64,000 nt of DNA from Diploptera punctata (Eukaryota > Arthropoda > Insecta > Blattodea > Blaberidae), in contig JASPKZ010002337.1 of the NCBI GenBank assembly GCA_030220185.1, positions 1 through 64,000 on the forward strand, written 5' to 3'. This document shows, one piece after another, positions 50,615 to 61,689 of this stretch. Under the pieces are notes generated by a model. The model searched no databases and was not told where the DNA came from. It worked only from the letters and a program-made list of their open reading frames with translations. The position numbers and the translations under genes were made by a program. The first letter of the stretch is position 1; every line of letters begins with the position of its first letter.

Positions 50615-51920
50615 CCCTTGTAACATAAATATATAGATATAGCCTACGATTAATTTAACAAAAGAAACAGATATTCCGTAAGTGATAATAATCGGACATT
50701 AATATCAACGATCTGAGAAATTCGCTTAGTTTACGCAGTCACTGCGTCATTGATTTTCATGAAATTATGAATATTATCGGAAGTTGAGGAAAAGCTTTTT
50801 TTTTATTGTATGTCAGACGACGAGAGACAACGTGATACATATACATTTTAGGTCATTGTAGGCCAAAAAATGGTGGGTTTAAATGTCCTTTTTATCCTTT
50901 TTTTCGAAGCTTTTTTAGGCTTATTGCTCCTTTTTTTAAACCTTTTTTTAAGTCTTAACGGCTTTTTTTTGCAACTTTATCTTCTTTTGACTACATTCAT
51001 ACCATTTGTATAATTCATGAATCCGCAGTGTCTATACCCGAGCAGCCATATCTCCGGCTCTGAAGTTTAGGTTATACGAGGGGTAAAGGGAGAATTCGTC
51101 CTCTACTGCTAATAAGGATATGGTTGTAGTGTGAGTGAACATCTGTCACAACCAATCACTGCTCTTGACGCAACTATAGCGCGCTAGTAAGGTTTGAAAT
51201 TGCTGAGATGTTGTCAGCTATATGTCTGCTAACCGCATACATAAAGTGGCCACTCCCACTGAATATCCATATTGGCAACACTGTCGTGAAAACGTGAATT
51301 CCAACATATTTTAAAAAGCACTATCTAGTTTTACTTTCTAAATACTTTTCACTTTTGAAACACTTTTGTTAGGCAAGAAACTATTTAACCTTCATAAAAA
51401 AATCCCGTTATTTTTAACAACCAGCCTGCTGACTATCGTATCTCGACATCGAATTTTCTAAGAAGTTGCCACTTTGTGCAAATTTACTCGAGCAGAGATT
51501 GAAGGCAGCGAAGTTATCTTAATCTACTCGTTTAGCAACAGCATAATTTTTACGTCCTTTTTCCAGTTTTTAGGTCTTTTTTAGGATATTTTTACGTCTT
51601 TTTTAAAGGTATTTTATAGTAATTTTATAAAGTCCTCAACCTCCGAGTCTTAATGATGATAGAAAAAGATTAAAGGTAGTGAGTGGGATGTGAGACACGT
51701 AGATATTAAATATGTAGGTAGGCTCTTGAAACACGAACAAGGAATGTTACGTGGAGCATCTATTGTTCACCAGATATCAATGACTGACTTCCCTATTATA
51801 ACGACTCCCTTGACATTAAAGCAGACAAACCATTTGTCTCTATTTTCATAATTTAAAACATACACGTACTGGCAGACGATGGACAAACAAACACAACTCA
51901 GTTATACACAGATGTATAGC
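50615..51920. other. Spacer with T-rich direct motifs
   Basis: 50890-51000 and 51550-51615 both hold runs of CTTTTTT, TTTTTAGG and TTTTAAAG, in the same orientation, ~0.6 kb apart. This could be the subterminal region of an unidentified element. Nothing codes. Confidence 0.35.
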
Positions 51921-51924
51921 CTAA

Positions 51925-51926
51925 TG

Positions 51927-51990
<64 letters not shown>

Positions 51991-52032
51991 CTTACTCACT
52001 GGCACTATCGAATCCGAAGGTTCATGGCCGCG
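51925..52032 (-). mobile_element. (TAA)n with LINE-1w 3' terminal scrap
   Basis: (TAA)n at 51928-51985, then CTCACTGGCACTATCGAA and GGTTCATGGCCGCGCGG, the last ~45 bp of LINE-1w on the minus strand. The microsatellite sits at the LINE's 3' end. Confidence 0.85.
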
Positions 52033-52033
52033 C

Positions 52034-52130
52034 GGAATTATAGTAATAAAAATAATAGATATAATAAAAATAATAATAATAATAATAATAATAATAGTAA
52101 TAAATATATATATATATATATATATATTTT
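52034..52130. repeat. (AAT)n and (TA)n microsatellites
   Basis: Impure AAT repeats then TA repeats. Confidence 0.85.
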
Positions 52131-52139
52131 CTGGTTTTA

Positions 52140-52900
52140 ACAGTGTTGACACATTTTTCCGGCACCAATGATTTATCTTCGATTTCACTTTATAATTTTC
52201 CTCCATTTGTCTCTATTATCACACATTTCTTCCTCTATTTCCCAGTCCTTCAAAGTTTCTCTAATCCATTGGATCCACGTGAGATTTGGCCGTCCTTTCC
52301 TTATGGTTCCTGATCGTGTCCTTCCAATATTTTCTTCGGTAACCTTTCATCCTCCATTCGCCTAATATACCCGTACCATTTTAGTTGCTTTTCTAGGATA
52401 AGTTCTAAAATTGAGTTCTGTATAGTCATGTTCTCTTTTATAACTTCATTTCTAATTTTCTCTCACCTTGATATCCTAGCAGATCTCCAACAGTACATTT
52501 TTGCTACCATTAATTTTCTTTTCATCTGATATAATTTATAGTCCAAACCTCTGAACCATAAGTCATAATACTTCTAACTATTGTTTTAAACATTTTAACT
52601 TTAGTTTCTTTTTTTTCTAATATGTTTACCCGATAATATTCCATGCAGGGCAAATAGTGCATATTTTCCTGAGTTTATCTTTGATCTTATTTCCTTTTCC
52701 TGCTTTCCATTTTCTGTAATTTTTACTCCCAAATATTTGTATTCCTCTATGTGTTTAATTACCCACATTTCATCTTCCAGTATAAAATATTGATGAATGT
52801 CTCCTATGGCCATATACTTGGTTTTTGCCATATTCACCTTTAGTCCCCATTTATTATATTCTTGAATCAATTTTCGGGTAATAAAAATAATAGGTCTAAT
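52140..52900 (-). mobile_element. LINE-6 3' coding portion (minus), decayed
   Basis: The open part (about 52870-52601) reads 'KLIQEYNKWGLKVNMAKTKY', 'MAIGDIHQYFI', 'IEEYKYLGVKITENGKQEKE' and 'IRSKINSG': the region just after the RT active site ('W.L.vN..KTk.m', 'YLG..it..G'). Downstream with stops: 'SIMTYGSEVWTINY' and 'KGYRRKYWKDTIR'. It is a pseudogene with no YADD box preserved. Confidence 0.82.
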
Positions 52901-52904
52901 ATAA

Positions 52905-53005
52905 TAAAAAAATGACACTGGCAGAGTTAAGGTCCAAGGCATTTCTTCCACTCAAAGAGTGAAAAATATTATATTCATAAAAAATGCATAATATCATAAT
53001 TAACT
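52905..53005 (-). mobile_element. Retroelement 3'-end repeat T, copy 2
   Basis: CACTGGCAGAGTTAAGGTCC and TTCTTCCACTCAAAGAG match 42298-42350. Confidence 0.6.
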
Positions 53006-53089
53006 AACGCCTTAATGTTATTCTTTCATTAATATCCAGGATCGAAATTAACAATGTAGGCTTATTATTCAATTACTACTACTAATTAT

Positions 53090-53630
53090 CATCATCATCC
53101 GTCATGAATTGGCTTCGTAGAGCTGTTTCGGCCCCATCTAGCAGTCTTTTAAGAGTTTTCCTGGTCGACGATGTACTTTGGGTTTATATTACATAATAAT
53201 TTTTGGGATTCTTTAATTGTCCATTCTTTTTACGTGGTCTAGCCAGTTTAATTAATATCTGTGGAGTTTTTCTTCTACTGATTCTATTTCTAGTCTTTCT
53301 AAAATTTCTTCATTCTTTATTTCGATCTAAAAGAGTGTATCCTGCTGTCCTTCTGAGAAATTTTATTTCCGTTGCTTTCATTCTGCTCCTATCTCTTTTT
53401 CTTAATGTCCAAATTTCACTTCCGTATAAAACGGAGGGTAATGCCAAAGCATTACATATTTTTAGTCTTGTGAATTTTTGTACTTATTTAGCTTTTAATG
53501 TACCATTTATCATTCATAAGATGTGAGCAAATTAGGCGATTTTCTTGTTCACTTCTTTTTCGTTTTGATATGATATTTCACAACCTAAATAGTTAAAATG
53601 TTGTACTTGTTGTATTAGTACTAAGCAGAG
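53090..53630 (-). mobile_element. LINE-3 C-terminal portion (minus), decayed
   Basis: 'VQHFNYLGCEISYQNEKEVN', 'FTRLKICNALALPSVLYGSE', 'IWTLRKRDRSRMKATEIKFL' and 'RRTAGYTLLDRNKE' are clear on the minus strand across frame breaks. It ends with a (GAT)n tail near 53090. Confidence 0.85.
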
Positions 53631-53761
53631 ACATTATTCTGATTGGATCTGCAATCATAACTTCAAATTAATTAAAAAGAGATCAAGTAAAATTTTATCA
53701 AAGTTGGTCGAAATAGCCTGAAGTGAATACGAAGGAATTGGTTTTTTTACTTTACAACTAA

Positions 53762-53990
53762 GGCCGGTATTCAAGAACCAAACTTTCCGCGAAGAGCGAC
53801 TCTCATCCCGTATCTCCATGGTTAATTACGTGGGTCATGCAGAACCTACTCTAACTGGCTCACTCTATACATCATGTGCTAACAAATATTTATTTACAAG
53901 AAAATCTGAGAAAAATTTAAAGATGTGAGCCTCGTCTTACGGAAAACGGAGATGGCATGGCCTAGAGAGCTTGGTTCTTGAATACCGGCC
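53762..53990. mobile_element. PIF/Harbinger-like MITE (229 bp)
   Basis: The TIRs GGCCGGTATTCAAGAACCAA are identical for 20 bp at both ends. The 3-bp TAA flanks (53759-53761 and 53991-53993) fit the TWA target preference of PIF/Harbinger. Non-coding. A degraded relative lies at 45690-45890. Confidence 0.85.
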
Positions 53991-54204
53991 TAAGACTCTA
54001 TATAAGGATTCATATATATGAGAAACAGAAGCAAAGAGGATGTTAAATCCGATTATGATAATACAGTTCTTCTAAAGTTCTTTCCACATCTCTTGGAATA
54101 CATTTTTTATGTAATTTGAATCAGTAGGAAAAGTACATATTCGAAACTGTTATAGTTATTGCTATTTCGAATTTCTTTTTCCTTTCAGTAGGCCTAATCT
54201 TTAA

Positions 54205-54800
54205 GGGCGGATCTACACCTTTGAGGATCAAAAATCTTCGTCTACATCTTCGGTAAGTTTGCCGCTTGTTTTTCGCAACTTATTTTTTTTCAATACAGTT
54301 TCCCTGATAACTCCCAAAGTTTTCAAGATATTGAGATGAAATTTTGCATGTGTAAGTAGTTTACAGAGTTGAACAAAATATACTACAATTAGTAGCGTAC
54401 CTATTACATTTTATTTAAAAATATTGTTAATGCAAATTTTAATAAAAATGAGTATGCAACAATTTAAAGTGAAAAATAAAACATTACACTCTATATAATT
54501 AAACAATTCTATATTTGGTGGCTATAACATTAATGAGTAAAATAAAATAAGAATCATTAAAATATATTGAAATGTAGGAAAATTATCAGGGAAACGGCAA
54601 GACAATGCAACATTTGCAGCTGACGTTTTGAATATTTAATTAACCATAACGACTGAAGTTAGATTGTACTTAAGTACACAAACATGTTCACATTGTAATA
54701 TAGGTATGATATACCAAATTTCATTTCTGTAACCAGCATTGCTGCTCAGAAAAAATTTAAATATGCCATATTTTTAATGGCTAAAGGTGTAGGTCCCCCT
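54205..54800. mobile_element. TTAA-flanked TIR element, Kolobok-like (596 bp)
   Basis: TTAA at 54201-54204 and 54801-54804. Ends GGGCGGATCTACACC and, read inward from the right, AGGGGGACCTACACC; similarity continues with CTTT..........AAAAAT. TTAA plus RRG termini is the pattern described for Kolobok; piggyBac would start CCC. The interior is AT-rich and non-coding. Confidence 0.68.
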
Positions 54801-54833
54801 TTAAAAAGTGATTCCTCTATGCTTACAAGCAAG

Positions 54834-55231
54834 CAGTCGACCATTGCGTACCGAAACCTACCTTCAAATTTCTCCCAGAGAAGCGTTGTAATCTACCAAG
54901 GCACTGTACAAAAAATTTTCTGCCACTTTTAGTTGCAAGGCAGAGAAATTGAATCCAGAATCCTGCAATTGCAACCCACAGTATGCAGTAGATTGACGCC
55001 CTGCTTGAGGAAGAAGGGAGTGGAGTGAGGAGGGACGCGGCACGGTCGGCAGGTAGGGAGGGTTACTCAATCAAACAAGTCAAGAGTTGTATCACTTCCC
55101 TGTAGTTTAAATGAGAGATTTGCCGCTGAATTTTAGTGCCTTGCAATTAAAAGCGACAGATATTTTTGGAGGCTCCTTTGGTACTTGACAGAAATTTTAA
55201 GGTAGGTTTCGGCATGAAATTGTTGAAAGAT
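54834..55231 (-). mobile_element. MITE-like element M2, copy 2
   Basis: Arms as in 50203-50614 (CGAAACCTACCTTCAAATTT, TAGTTGCAAGGCA; mirrored on the right). The core GCCCTGCTTGAGGAAGAAGG, GACGCGGCACGG is the reverse complement of the copy 1 core. Confidence 0.83.
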
Positions 55232-55284
55232 CTATTGTGAAGTACATACGTCTTTGCCGAAGCTCAGATTAATAATTTAATTTA

Positions 55285-55287
<3 letters not shown>

Positions 55288-55348
<61 letters not shown>
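55288..55348. repeat. (TA)n tract
   Basis: About 30 TA units. Confidence 0.95.
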
Positions 55349-55429
55349 TATAAACCAGCACAATCGGACCATAAATTCGACTTCCTGAGGAATTCGCTTA
55401 GTTTACACAGTTCCTGGACGTCGGATTTT

Positions 55430-55990
55430 TTTTATTTGGCATTACAGCCCGAGTGGATCTTATCCTCATCTATGACCTTCTTCTATGCTTCTCTATCCAT
55501 CGGCAACTCTCTCCAGTTGTTTATACCAAATCCTTTCACGTCTGCTTGTACATAATTCCCCCACATTGTTCTTGGTCTTCCTCTTAATCTGGTTCCATCT
55601 GGATTGTGTTAAAGACAATCTTGACTTTCCTTGTAGTTTGCATCCTTGTGATATGTCGTAACCATCTCAATCTCTGACATCTTATATGTGTCTCCAAATC
55701 AAATTTTTTATACAATCTATATATCTCATCGTTGTATCTTGCTCTGTATCCATCCTCTGTTTCAATTGCTTCGAAAATCGTTCTCAAGTTTTTCATTTCA
55801 AATACTGCTAGTTGTTTGCATGTATTTTTATTTAAGACTCAAGTATCGGTACCATATGTTATAATGGGTCTTATTAAGGTTTTATAAAACTTAATTTTGA
55901 TTTCTCTAGATATTTTGCTTTTAACAATTTTTAAGAGTGAATAATATGCCCTGTTAGCCAGATAGGACGGATTTCTGTATTTTATACTGT
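55430..55990 (-). mobile_element. LINE-5 3' portion (minus)
   Basis: Open frame 55796-55584: 'MKNLRTIFEAIETEDGYRAR', 'YNDEIYRLYKKFDLETHIRC', 'QRLRWLRHITRMQTTRKVK'. Downstream, after a stop: 'EEDQEQCGGIMYKQT' and the AAAAAAATCC-type end. Upstream there is a 'KIKFYKTLIRPIITYGTDT' type block. It is a non-LTR C-terminus with stops. Confidence 0.8.
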
Positions 55991-56030
55991 GAATAATCTA
56001 ATATATAAAATAATCTATTGAGTTGGTGTT

Positions 56031-56104
56031 TACTTGATGAACATCCATATTTATTAATTAAATAAAGACAAAACTTAGTTTTATTTTTATTTAATTAATA
56101 TCAA
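56031..56104 (-). repeat. AT module, second copy
   Basis: Reverse complement of 42142-42222: TTGAGTTGGTGTTTACTTG ... GTTTTATTTTTATTTAATTA. Here it is not inside (TAA)n. Confidence 0.78.
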
Positions 56105-56111
56105 GAAATTA

Positions 56112-56144
56112 ATATTTGTTTGTTTGTTTGTTTGTTTGTTTGTT
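56112..56144. repeat. (TTTG)n microsatellite
   Basis: About 8 units. Confidence 0.9.
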
Positions 56145-56725
56145 CTTACTATATGCGCGGCCATACCGTTGATCCGATTGTGATGGGGTTTTTTGTAACA
56201 TGTTCAGGAGATTCCCCGGATGACCACAGGCTACAAGAGAGTTGTGATACTCAACTCCTACACCTTTAATAATCACCTTTTGTAGTGAAAAACGTGATTT
56301 TTTTTTATTTTTTGACACTTAAATGGCTTACGCTGCCTAAAGAAAAACAAATACATAAAATTAATTTACACACAATTGAATATCTAAAAACTCTCTACAA
56401 AAAAGTCCGCGACAGATAACTCACAATAGCCATTTTTGTCTTTCATTGACGCCAAGAAGATAGGGATAAGTAGATCCCCAGGCAAGCAGGGCAGCAGCAC
56501 GGATAACTCGAAATAACGAATTTTATCTTGCAGCTCATTTATGCCAAATATATCGGCATACGTAGATTCCCGAGCAATGCCGGGTAATTAGTACAGGAAT
56601 CCAAAAATAATAACGACATAAGTTTGTAACCATTTTTCCTTTTACTTATTCAACTAAACGTAAAAACACATTATCATTTGTTTAGACGTAGCAGCGCACG
56701 CCGGGTATTAGCTAGTTAGATATAA
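56145..56725 (-). repeat. Repeat family Y (minus copy)
   Basis: The right end GACGTAGCAGCGCACGCCGG, TATTAGCTAGTTAG and the interior GATTCCCGAGCAATGCCGGG match the family Y fragment at 30531-30705. The left part has family X-like GGTTGATCCGATTGTGATGG-style wording in diverged form. Non-coding. Confidence 0.6.
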
Positions 56726-57280
56726 ACTATCTGACACCAATCAATATTTTTGTTACTGTTTCACAATTATTAAAACTTTATCTGACACTAATTATAAAGT
56801 AGTTGCGAAATAAGTATGTAATACAGTAAAGAGGTGGGTTCTAAGAGTTAAAATAGTCTAATTTAAGACAGTTGGGTGGAGCAAAGTCATACAACTTCAG
56901 TTGTACTCCACCCTCGTGAATTAAATACTCACTAAATTGTATGTCCTCTTAATTTAATTCAACCAGTGGTTTAATTACTTAAGGACAGATTCAATCTCTT
57001 TGCAGCACGGCGAATTTATGACTGTAGAATGGACATAACTATCTCTCTGGCGTTGTTGTAACCAGAAATTAATGCCCGCGCGAACATATTAGCTCTTCAT
57101 TTATATATCTATCTATCTAACTATAATGGCGTAGCCCAATGTTCAGCCATAGTCGCCTCTACTTTGTTAATCGAGGCTAATTTAGTTACTCTCATTTGCC
57201 CATAGATATCATGAACGGTATGCAGTCAACATACCGACCCAATGAGATATCTAGCAGTCAACTAAGGTGTTACTAGGATG
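56726..57280. other. Spacer; one small hairpin
   Basis: GGGTGGAGC ... TACAACTTCAGTTGTA ... CTCCACCC near 56875-56910 can form a stem-loop. Nothing else is recognised. Confidence 0.4.
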
Positions 57281-57281
57281 A

Positions 57282-57330
<49 letters not shown>
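57282..57330. repeat. (TTA)n microsatellite at LINE 3' end
   Basis: About 16 units directly beyond the LINE-1w 3' terminus. Confidence 0.9.
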
Positions 57331-57332
<2 letters not shown>

Positions 57333-57334
57333 TA

Positions 57335-58236
57335 TTCCTTACATGCTCACTGGCACTATCGAACCCGTAGGTTCATGGCCGCGCAGACATAAGCTCTCCA
57401 TACATCCCTATCCTGAGCGAATGCTTTCCAATCATTCCCTGTATAATCTACTTCCCTCAAATCATAGTTAATGTTGTTCTCCCACCTCATTCTTGGTCTA
57501 CCAACAGGGCGTTTTCCTCTGGCTTTCCTACAAGAAGCTTCCATGCACGTATTTCATTCCCCATGCGCGCAACATGTCCTGCCCATCGCAGTCTATGAGA
57601 CTTAACTGTTCTTATTATATCTGGCTTCCTATAAAGACCATGTAGTTCATTGTTATGCAGTCTTCTCCATTCACCTGTCTGTTCATCGCTCTTTGATCCA
57701 AAAATTTTCCTAAGAACTTTATTCTCAAAAACTCGTAATCTCATTTCCTCCCTTAAAGTAAGAGTCCATGTTTCGCACCCATATAATATAACTGGTAGAA
57801 TAATAGTTATACATATTTTTTCGGTTTAACGTTTTTTGAAAGGAGTTGGGACATCAAAAGTCTCTGCAATGCATAATAGCACGCATTTCCAGAATTGAGC
57901 CTATGTTTAATTTCTTTGTGCATCTCATTCCTATTTGTGATTATTGTTACTAGGTATTTGAATTCAGCCACTTCCTCAAAATTTTCTTCATTTGTCATAG
58001 CTATCCATTTGTATTATATAATGCATTTCTACATGTGGCCATATATTTAGTTTCATTGATATTTACTTCCAGTCCTAAGTTCTTAGTTTACTCGATAGTG
58101 TGTGCGTGTTGTCCTTTAGTATCTCCTCGCTATCGGCCAATATTACTACATCATCAGCATAAACTAACAGCTTATTAATACCATTGAGTTGTAGACCTTC
58201 CTCATCCTCTAAAGATTTGATGGCATGTTCTAGTAC
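57335..58236 (-). mobile_element. LINE-1w 3' portion with RT active site
   Basis: Longest LINE-1w copy. The RT box 'LLVYADDVVILADSEE' (YADD codons at 58150-58161) is followed by 'EFKYLVTIITNRNEMHKEIK', 'HRLNSGNACYYALQ', 'MRLRVFENKVLRKIFGSK', 'AGHVARMGNEIRAWKLLVGK', 'GRPRMRWENNINYDLREVDY' and 'AAMNLRVR'. Frames break at ~57740-57810 and ~57500. The 5' end of the copy meets an (ATT)n tract at 58237. Confidence 0.92.
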
Positions 58237-58284
<48 letters not shown>

Positions 58285-58285
58285 T
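58237..58285. repeat. (ATT)n microsatellite
   Basis: About 16 units at the truncated 5' side of LINE-1w. Confidence 0.93.
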
Positions 58286-58740
58286 AATATCCGCAATTTA
58301 TAAACCATATTTCACCTAAGATATATTATTAGGGTTAAAGTTTGTTACAAAGTTGTGAGTCATTATATAATTTTATCAAAAATTAAAATTTGTTATGAAC
58401 TTTATTTATAATTATTGTATTGTCATTGGTCCATTACAAGTATATAAAGTTTCACGTCGATCCAATGATTTTAAGTGGGTGAAAATCGCGTCGAAAAATT
58501 CCGTTACATAGATAGATACAGGTCAAGCTAATATAAAGCGTGTAAAAACATTAAAAAGTCTGTAGTTCTATTCTGTCATAAGCTCTCCTGTAATATGTGG
58601 TTCACTTAAACAGACGATGTTACTGTGTTATATAGTATACATGAGAATTCGAATCTTTCGTTCCAGAACAAAGGACAATCAAATATAACATGTTCGACGC
58701 TTTGGTTGCTAATGCCATAATTACAAATTTACTAGGATGT
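58286..58740. other. AT-rich spacer, possible family X/Y scrap
   Basis: TTTCACGTCGATCCAATGAT then CGTTACATAGATAGATACAGG at ~58450-58530 loosely resembles families X/Y. Otherwise nothing is recognised. Confidence 0.3.
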
Positions 58741-58966
58741 TGACGTCGGTAAATTTTGCTTACAGTATTTTTGTTCAGGCTTAAGGATCTTTTACGAGCC
58801 CGTAAATCTTCTCACTCGGAACCCAGGGCTTAGAGTCCCTTTCGAAGGACTTTCTGTTTGGATTTTTCCATCTTAAAAACAATTCATCGAATCCGGTGGT
58901 TTGAACTCTCGACCCTCGGGACTGGAGACAAGGAACATAACCACTAATCCACTGCGATTGATCATT
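58741..58966 (-). mobile_element. SINE-A 5' part (minus), diverged
   Basis: The minus strand shows CAGTGGATTAGTGGTTATG, a B box eroded to GAGTTCAAACCACCGG, CTTCGAAAGGGACTC and AAGATCCTTAAGCCTGAA. The 3' ~180 bp are missing. Confidence 0.85.
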
Positions 58967-58969
58967 TAT

Positions 58970-59296
58970 ATCTCTAACCTGAACCAACTTTTCCAATCAT
59001 TTCCTGTATAATATAATTCCCTCAAATCATATCTAACTAACTCTAACTGTATAACTGGCACTATCGAACCCGTAGGTTCATGACCGTGCGGATATAAGCT
59101 CTCCATACATCCCTATCCTGATCTAATGTTTTCCAATCATTCCCTGTATAATCTACTTCCTTCAAATCATAGTTAATCTTATCCTCCCACTTCATTCTTG
59201 GTCTACCTACTGGGCATTTTCCCTCCGGTTTTCCTACAAGAAGCTTCTATGCACGTCTCTCATTCCCCATTCGTGCGACATGTCCTGCCCATTGCC
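58970..59296 (-). mobile_element. LINE-1w 3' fragment(s) (minus)
   Basis: A short piece (58970-59030) and a longer piece (59048-59296) share TCCAATCATT, CCTGTATAAT and CCCTCAAATCATA, so two terminal fragments lie in tandem. The translation includes 'AAMNLRVR' and 'NEWKDYTGND' type blocks. Confidence 0.8.
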
Positions 59297-59524
59297 GGAA
59301 AATTTTACCCCAGTGGAACCCATGTCCGCATTCCTTGACGGTTGTATTTTTACGGTGAAATATCTTCAATCTTTCGATCAAAGTACTTTTTTCGTCTGGC
59401 TTCTCACCTTCGACTAGTCCAGCATGGGTAATCCTATCGGCAGCAATGCTACGCCGGCATAGTACTCGGGATCATTTAAGCACGCAAGCCACTCCACCAC
59501 GACAACGTAAAGATACCATGGAGG
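59297..59524 (+). repeat. Dispersed repeat Z, copy 2
   Basis: CCCAGTGGAACCCATGTCCG, CTTGACGGTTGTATTTTTACG, GGTGAAATATC match 48975-49118. It continues with CATGGGTAATCC, GCAGCAATGCTACGCC. It interrupts the run of LINE-1w fragments. Confidence 0.65.
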
Positions 59525-59860
59525 GCCTTCAAATCATAGTTAATATTATTCTCCCCCTCATTCTTGGCCTACATTTCCCTATACTTTTTCTACAAGTAGT
59601 TTCAATGTCCAATTTTCATTCCTATTTCGTGCCACATGTCCTGCCCATCACACTCTATGAGATTTAACCGATTTATCTGTTATTATTGCGTCTGGTTTCC
59701 AGTAAAGATAAAGTATTCCTGTTATATAGTCTTCTCCATTTGCCTGTTTGTTTACCTCTCTTTGGACCAAAATTGTCGTAAGAACTTTATTCTCAAATAC
59801 TCGTAATATTTTCCCATCTCTTAATGTCACAGACAATGTTTGGAATCGATATAACTGGAA
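59525..59860 (-). mobile_element. LINE-1w middle fragment (minus)
   Basis: The open part (59836-59648) reads 'LRDGKILRVFENKVLTTIL', 'QREVNKQANGEDYI' and 'YWKPDAIITDKSVKSHRV', matching LINE-1w 'RLRVFENKVLRKIFG' and 'YRKPDIIRTVKSHRLRW'. Confidence 0.85.
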
Positions 59861-59914
59861 GGATCGCCGTTTTTAATTTTGCAAATTTTTAAATCAATTC
59901 AATTTTGAGCAGGC

Positions 59915-60225
59915 TCCATGGAGCAAGCGGTTAGATGTTCAACTCGCAGTGCTGGGATCGCGAGATCGAGTATCGGACAGTCCATGTGGATTTCATGATG
60001 GACAAAACGGAACTAGGGCAACCTTTCCTCGAGATTTCTCCCATTTTCCCCTGCCACAAATTTCATTCCAAGACTTTTTCCATGCTCATCTCATCCATTT
60101 CGTTCATCCGCGTCTGATGGTGCGGTCGGCCAGAACCCGTGTCGTTCATATACTTCTAAAATATAAGAGCTTCATCTCATCCCTCGACTCCACCCTGAGT
60201 TGGACACGAGTCGAGGACATTCACT
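59915..60225 (+). mobile_element. SINE-C, tRNA-derived
   Basis: The head GGCTCCATGGAGCAAGCGG then TTAGATGTTCAACTCGC (A-box region) and CGAGATCGAGTATCGG (B-box-like) is followed by a ~230-bp body (CCTTTCCTCGAGATTTCTCC, ATCTCATCCATTTCGTTC) ending CGAGGACATTCACTCAC. A diverged relative lies at 10784. Confidence 0.7.
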
Positions 60226-60462
60226 CACTCACTGGCACTATTGAACCTGTAGGTTAATGGCCGCACGAACATAAGCTCTCCATACATCCCTATCCTAATG
60301 TAGTGTTTTCTAATCATTCCCTGTATAATCTACTTCCCTCACATCATAGTTAATGTTATTCTCCCACCTCATTCGTGGTCTACCAACTGGGCGTTTTCCC
60401 TCTGGTTTTCCTACAAGAAGCTTCTATGCACGTCTTTCATTCCCCATTCGTGCCACATTTAT
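60226..60462 (-). mobile_element. LINE-1w 3' end (minus)
   Basis: From CTCACTGGCACTATTGAACC to TTCATTCCCCATTCGTGCCA: 'MGNERRAWKLLVGKPEGKR' and 'GRPRMRWENNINYDVREVDY' on the minus strand, followed by the 3' terminus with (GAGT)n-like sequence. Confidence 0.87.
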
Positions 60463-61085
60463 TTTTTGATATTGTTCGACTGGAAACAAACGTCTGTATT
60501 GAGGAGTATTCTCATTAATAAAAAAGAGTATAATTATACAAAAAATTGCTAAACATTATATTCATAGGTAATTTATGTAAAGTAAATCTGTACGTAAAAT
60601 TAGTGTGCAATGGGCGCGCGGTTGGAAATCAAAAGTACCAGAGTTTGTTAGGAATTGAAAGATGGTTGCTGATTGAAAGGGATAGAGAAGACTGGAAGAG
60701 TTCTGGGGGAAGCCGCGGATTAAATTGTACTGTTTTGCTGCAACTGATGATGATGATAATGATGTCTTCAGATTACCTTTCAGAGGTACATCCCTGTGAT
60801 GGAACGTCGAGTTATTTAATTATGTTGTCACATCAAAGGGAAACGTATTTGGTAACATTAGCGTTTGTGAGTTACGTGTGAAACAATGATATTACTGCAC
60901 TTGTTTATCTAAAACATATCACACAATACCAGGCTTCATTTACAACACATTCAACAATAAACTAACCCTAGAAATAACAACAGGGATTATTTTATGCCAC
61001 TTTCTCCGAAATTTCATTTTATATACGTAAACGGTCTTTTAAAAATATAAAAATATGAAAATATAATTGAACGTCACCCTAAAAA
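60463..61085. other. Spacer; faint LINE-like tail
   Basis: 60650-60765 reads 'RDREDWKSSGGSRGLNCTVL' then a (GAT)n run, which might be a decayed LINE terminus. The rest is unrecognised. Confidence 0.35.
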
Positions 61086-61615
61086 CGACTTATTGCGGTA
61101 TACGACCTTCTTAGGGAGATTTCATATCCTTGAAATATTGATTAAGGTAATACACAAATTTCGACATATTTGTGGAATAATGAGGCGAACACAGAGGAAC
61201 AGAGTAAGACAGTATACGCAGCTAAGATTTTACTCAACGATGGCACTGCCAGTGGCGATGTGTCGAAGTGAGGGCTGGGTCCTGAAGGAAAAAGAGAAAA
61301 GTAATGTTCAGGCAGCGGAAATGAGCATCCTACGGGCTGTGAAAGGTTGTACAAGAGATCAACATATTAGAAATGAGAATATTAGAGAAGACCTAAAAGT
61401 ATAACCACTTGTTCAACAGATAGAAGAATACAAGAACAATTGGGTAGAACATCTGCAAAGAATGACAGAGGATAGGATACCAAAGATGTCACTGATATAT
61501 AATCCTGGAGAACGAGGAGCGGTAGGACGATCAAGAAAGCGCTGGGCTGAACAGATGTGAGGTCTAAACAGGCAGAGATCTATTCCGTGAAGGATGATGA
61601 TGATGATGATGATGA
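61086..61615 (+). mobile_element. LINE-3 C-terminal portion
   Basis: Frame 61093-61404 has 'ILIKVIHKFRHICGIMRRTQ', 'QLRFYSTMALPVAMCRSEGW', 'VQAAEMSILRAVKGCTRDQH'. After a stop: 'EYKNNWVEHLQRMTEDRIPK', 'GAVGRSRKRWAEQM' and a (GAT)n tail. It matches LINE-3 at 53.1-53.6 kb. Confidence 0.85.
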
Positions 61616-61689
61616 AATATTGATCTGACCAGGATTCACAAGAAATGATATATATATATAAAACCTGTACAAACATAATTTAATCGCAA

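Noticed and set aside
50890..51615. hAT-like element bounded by T-rich motifs
   Set aside because: The motifs are in direct, not inverted, orientation and no coding or TSD is visible.
53203..53526. 107-aa plus-strand hydrophobic protein (membrane-like)
   Set aside because: It is antisense to a LINE-3 ORF fragment; the hydrophobicity comes from complementing Lys/Arg-rich codons.
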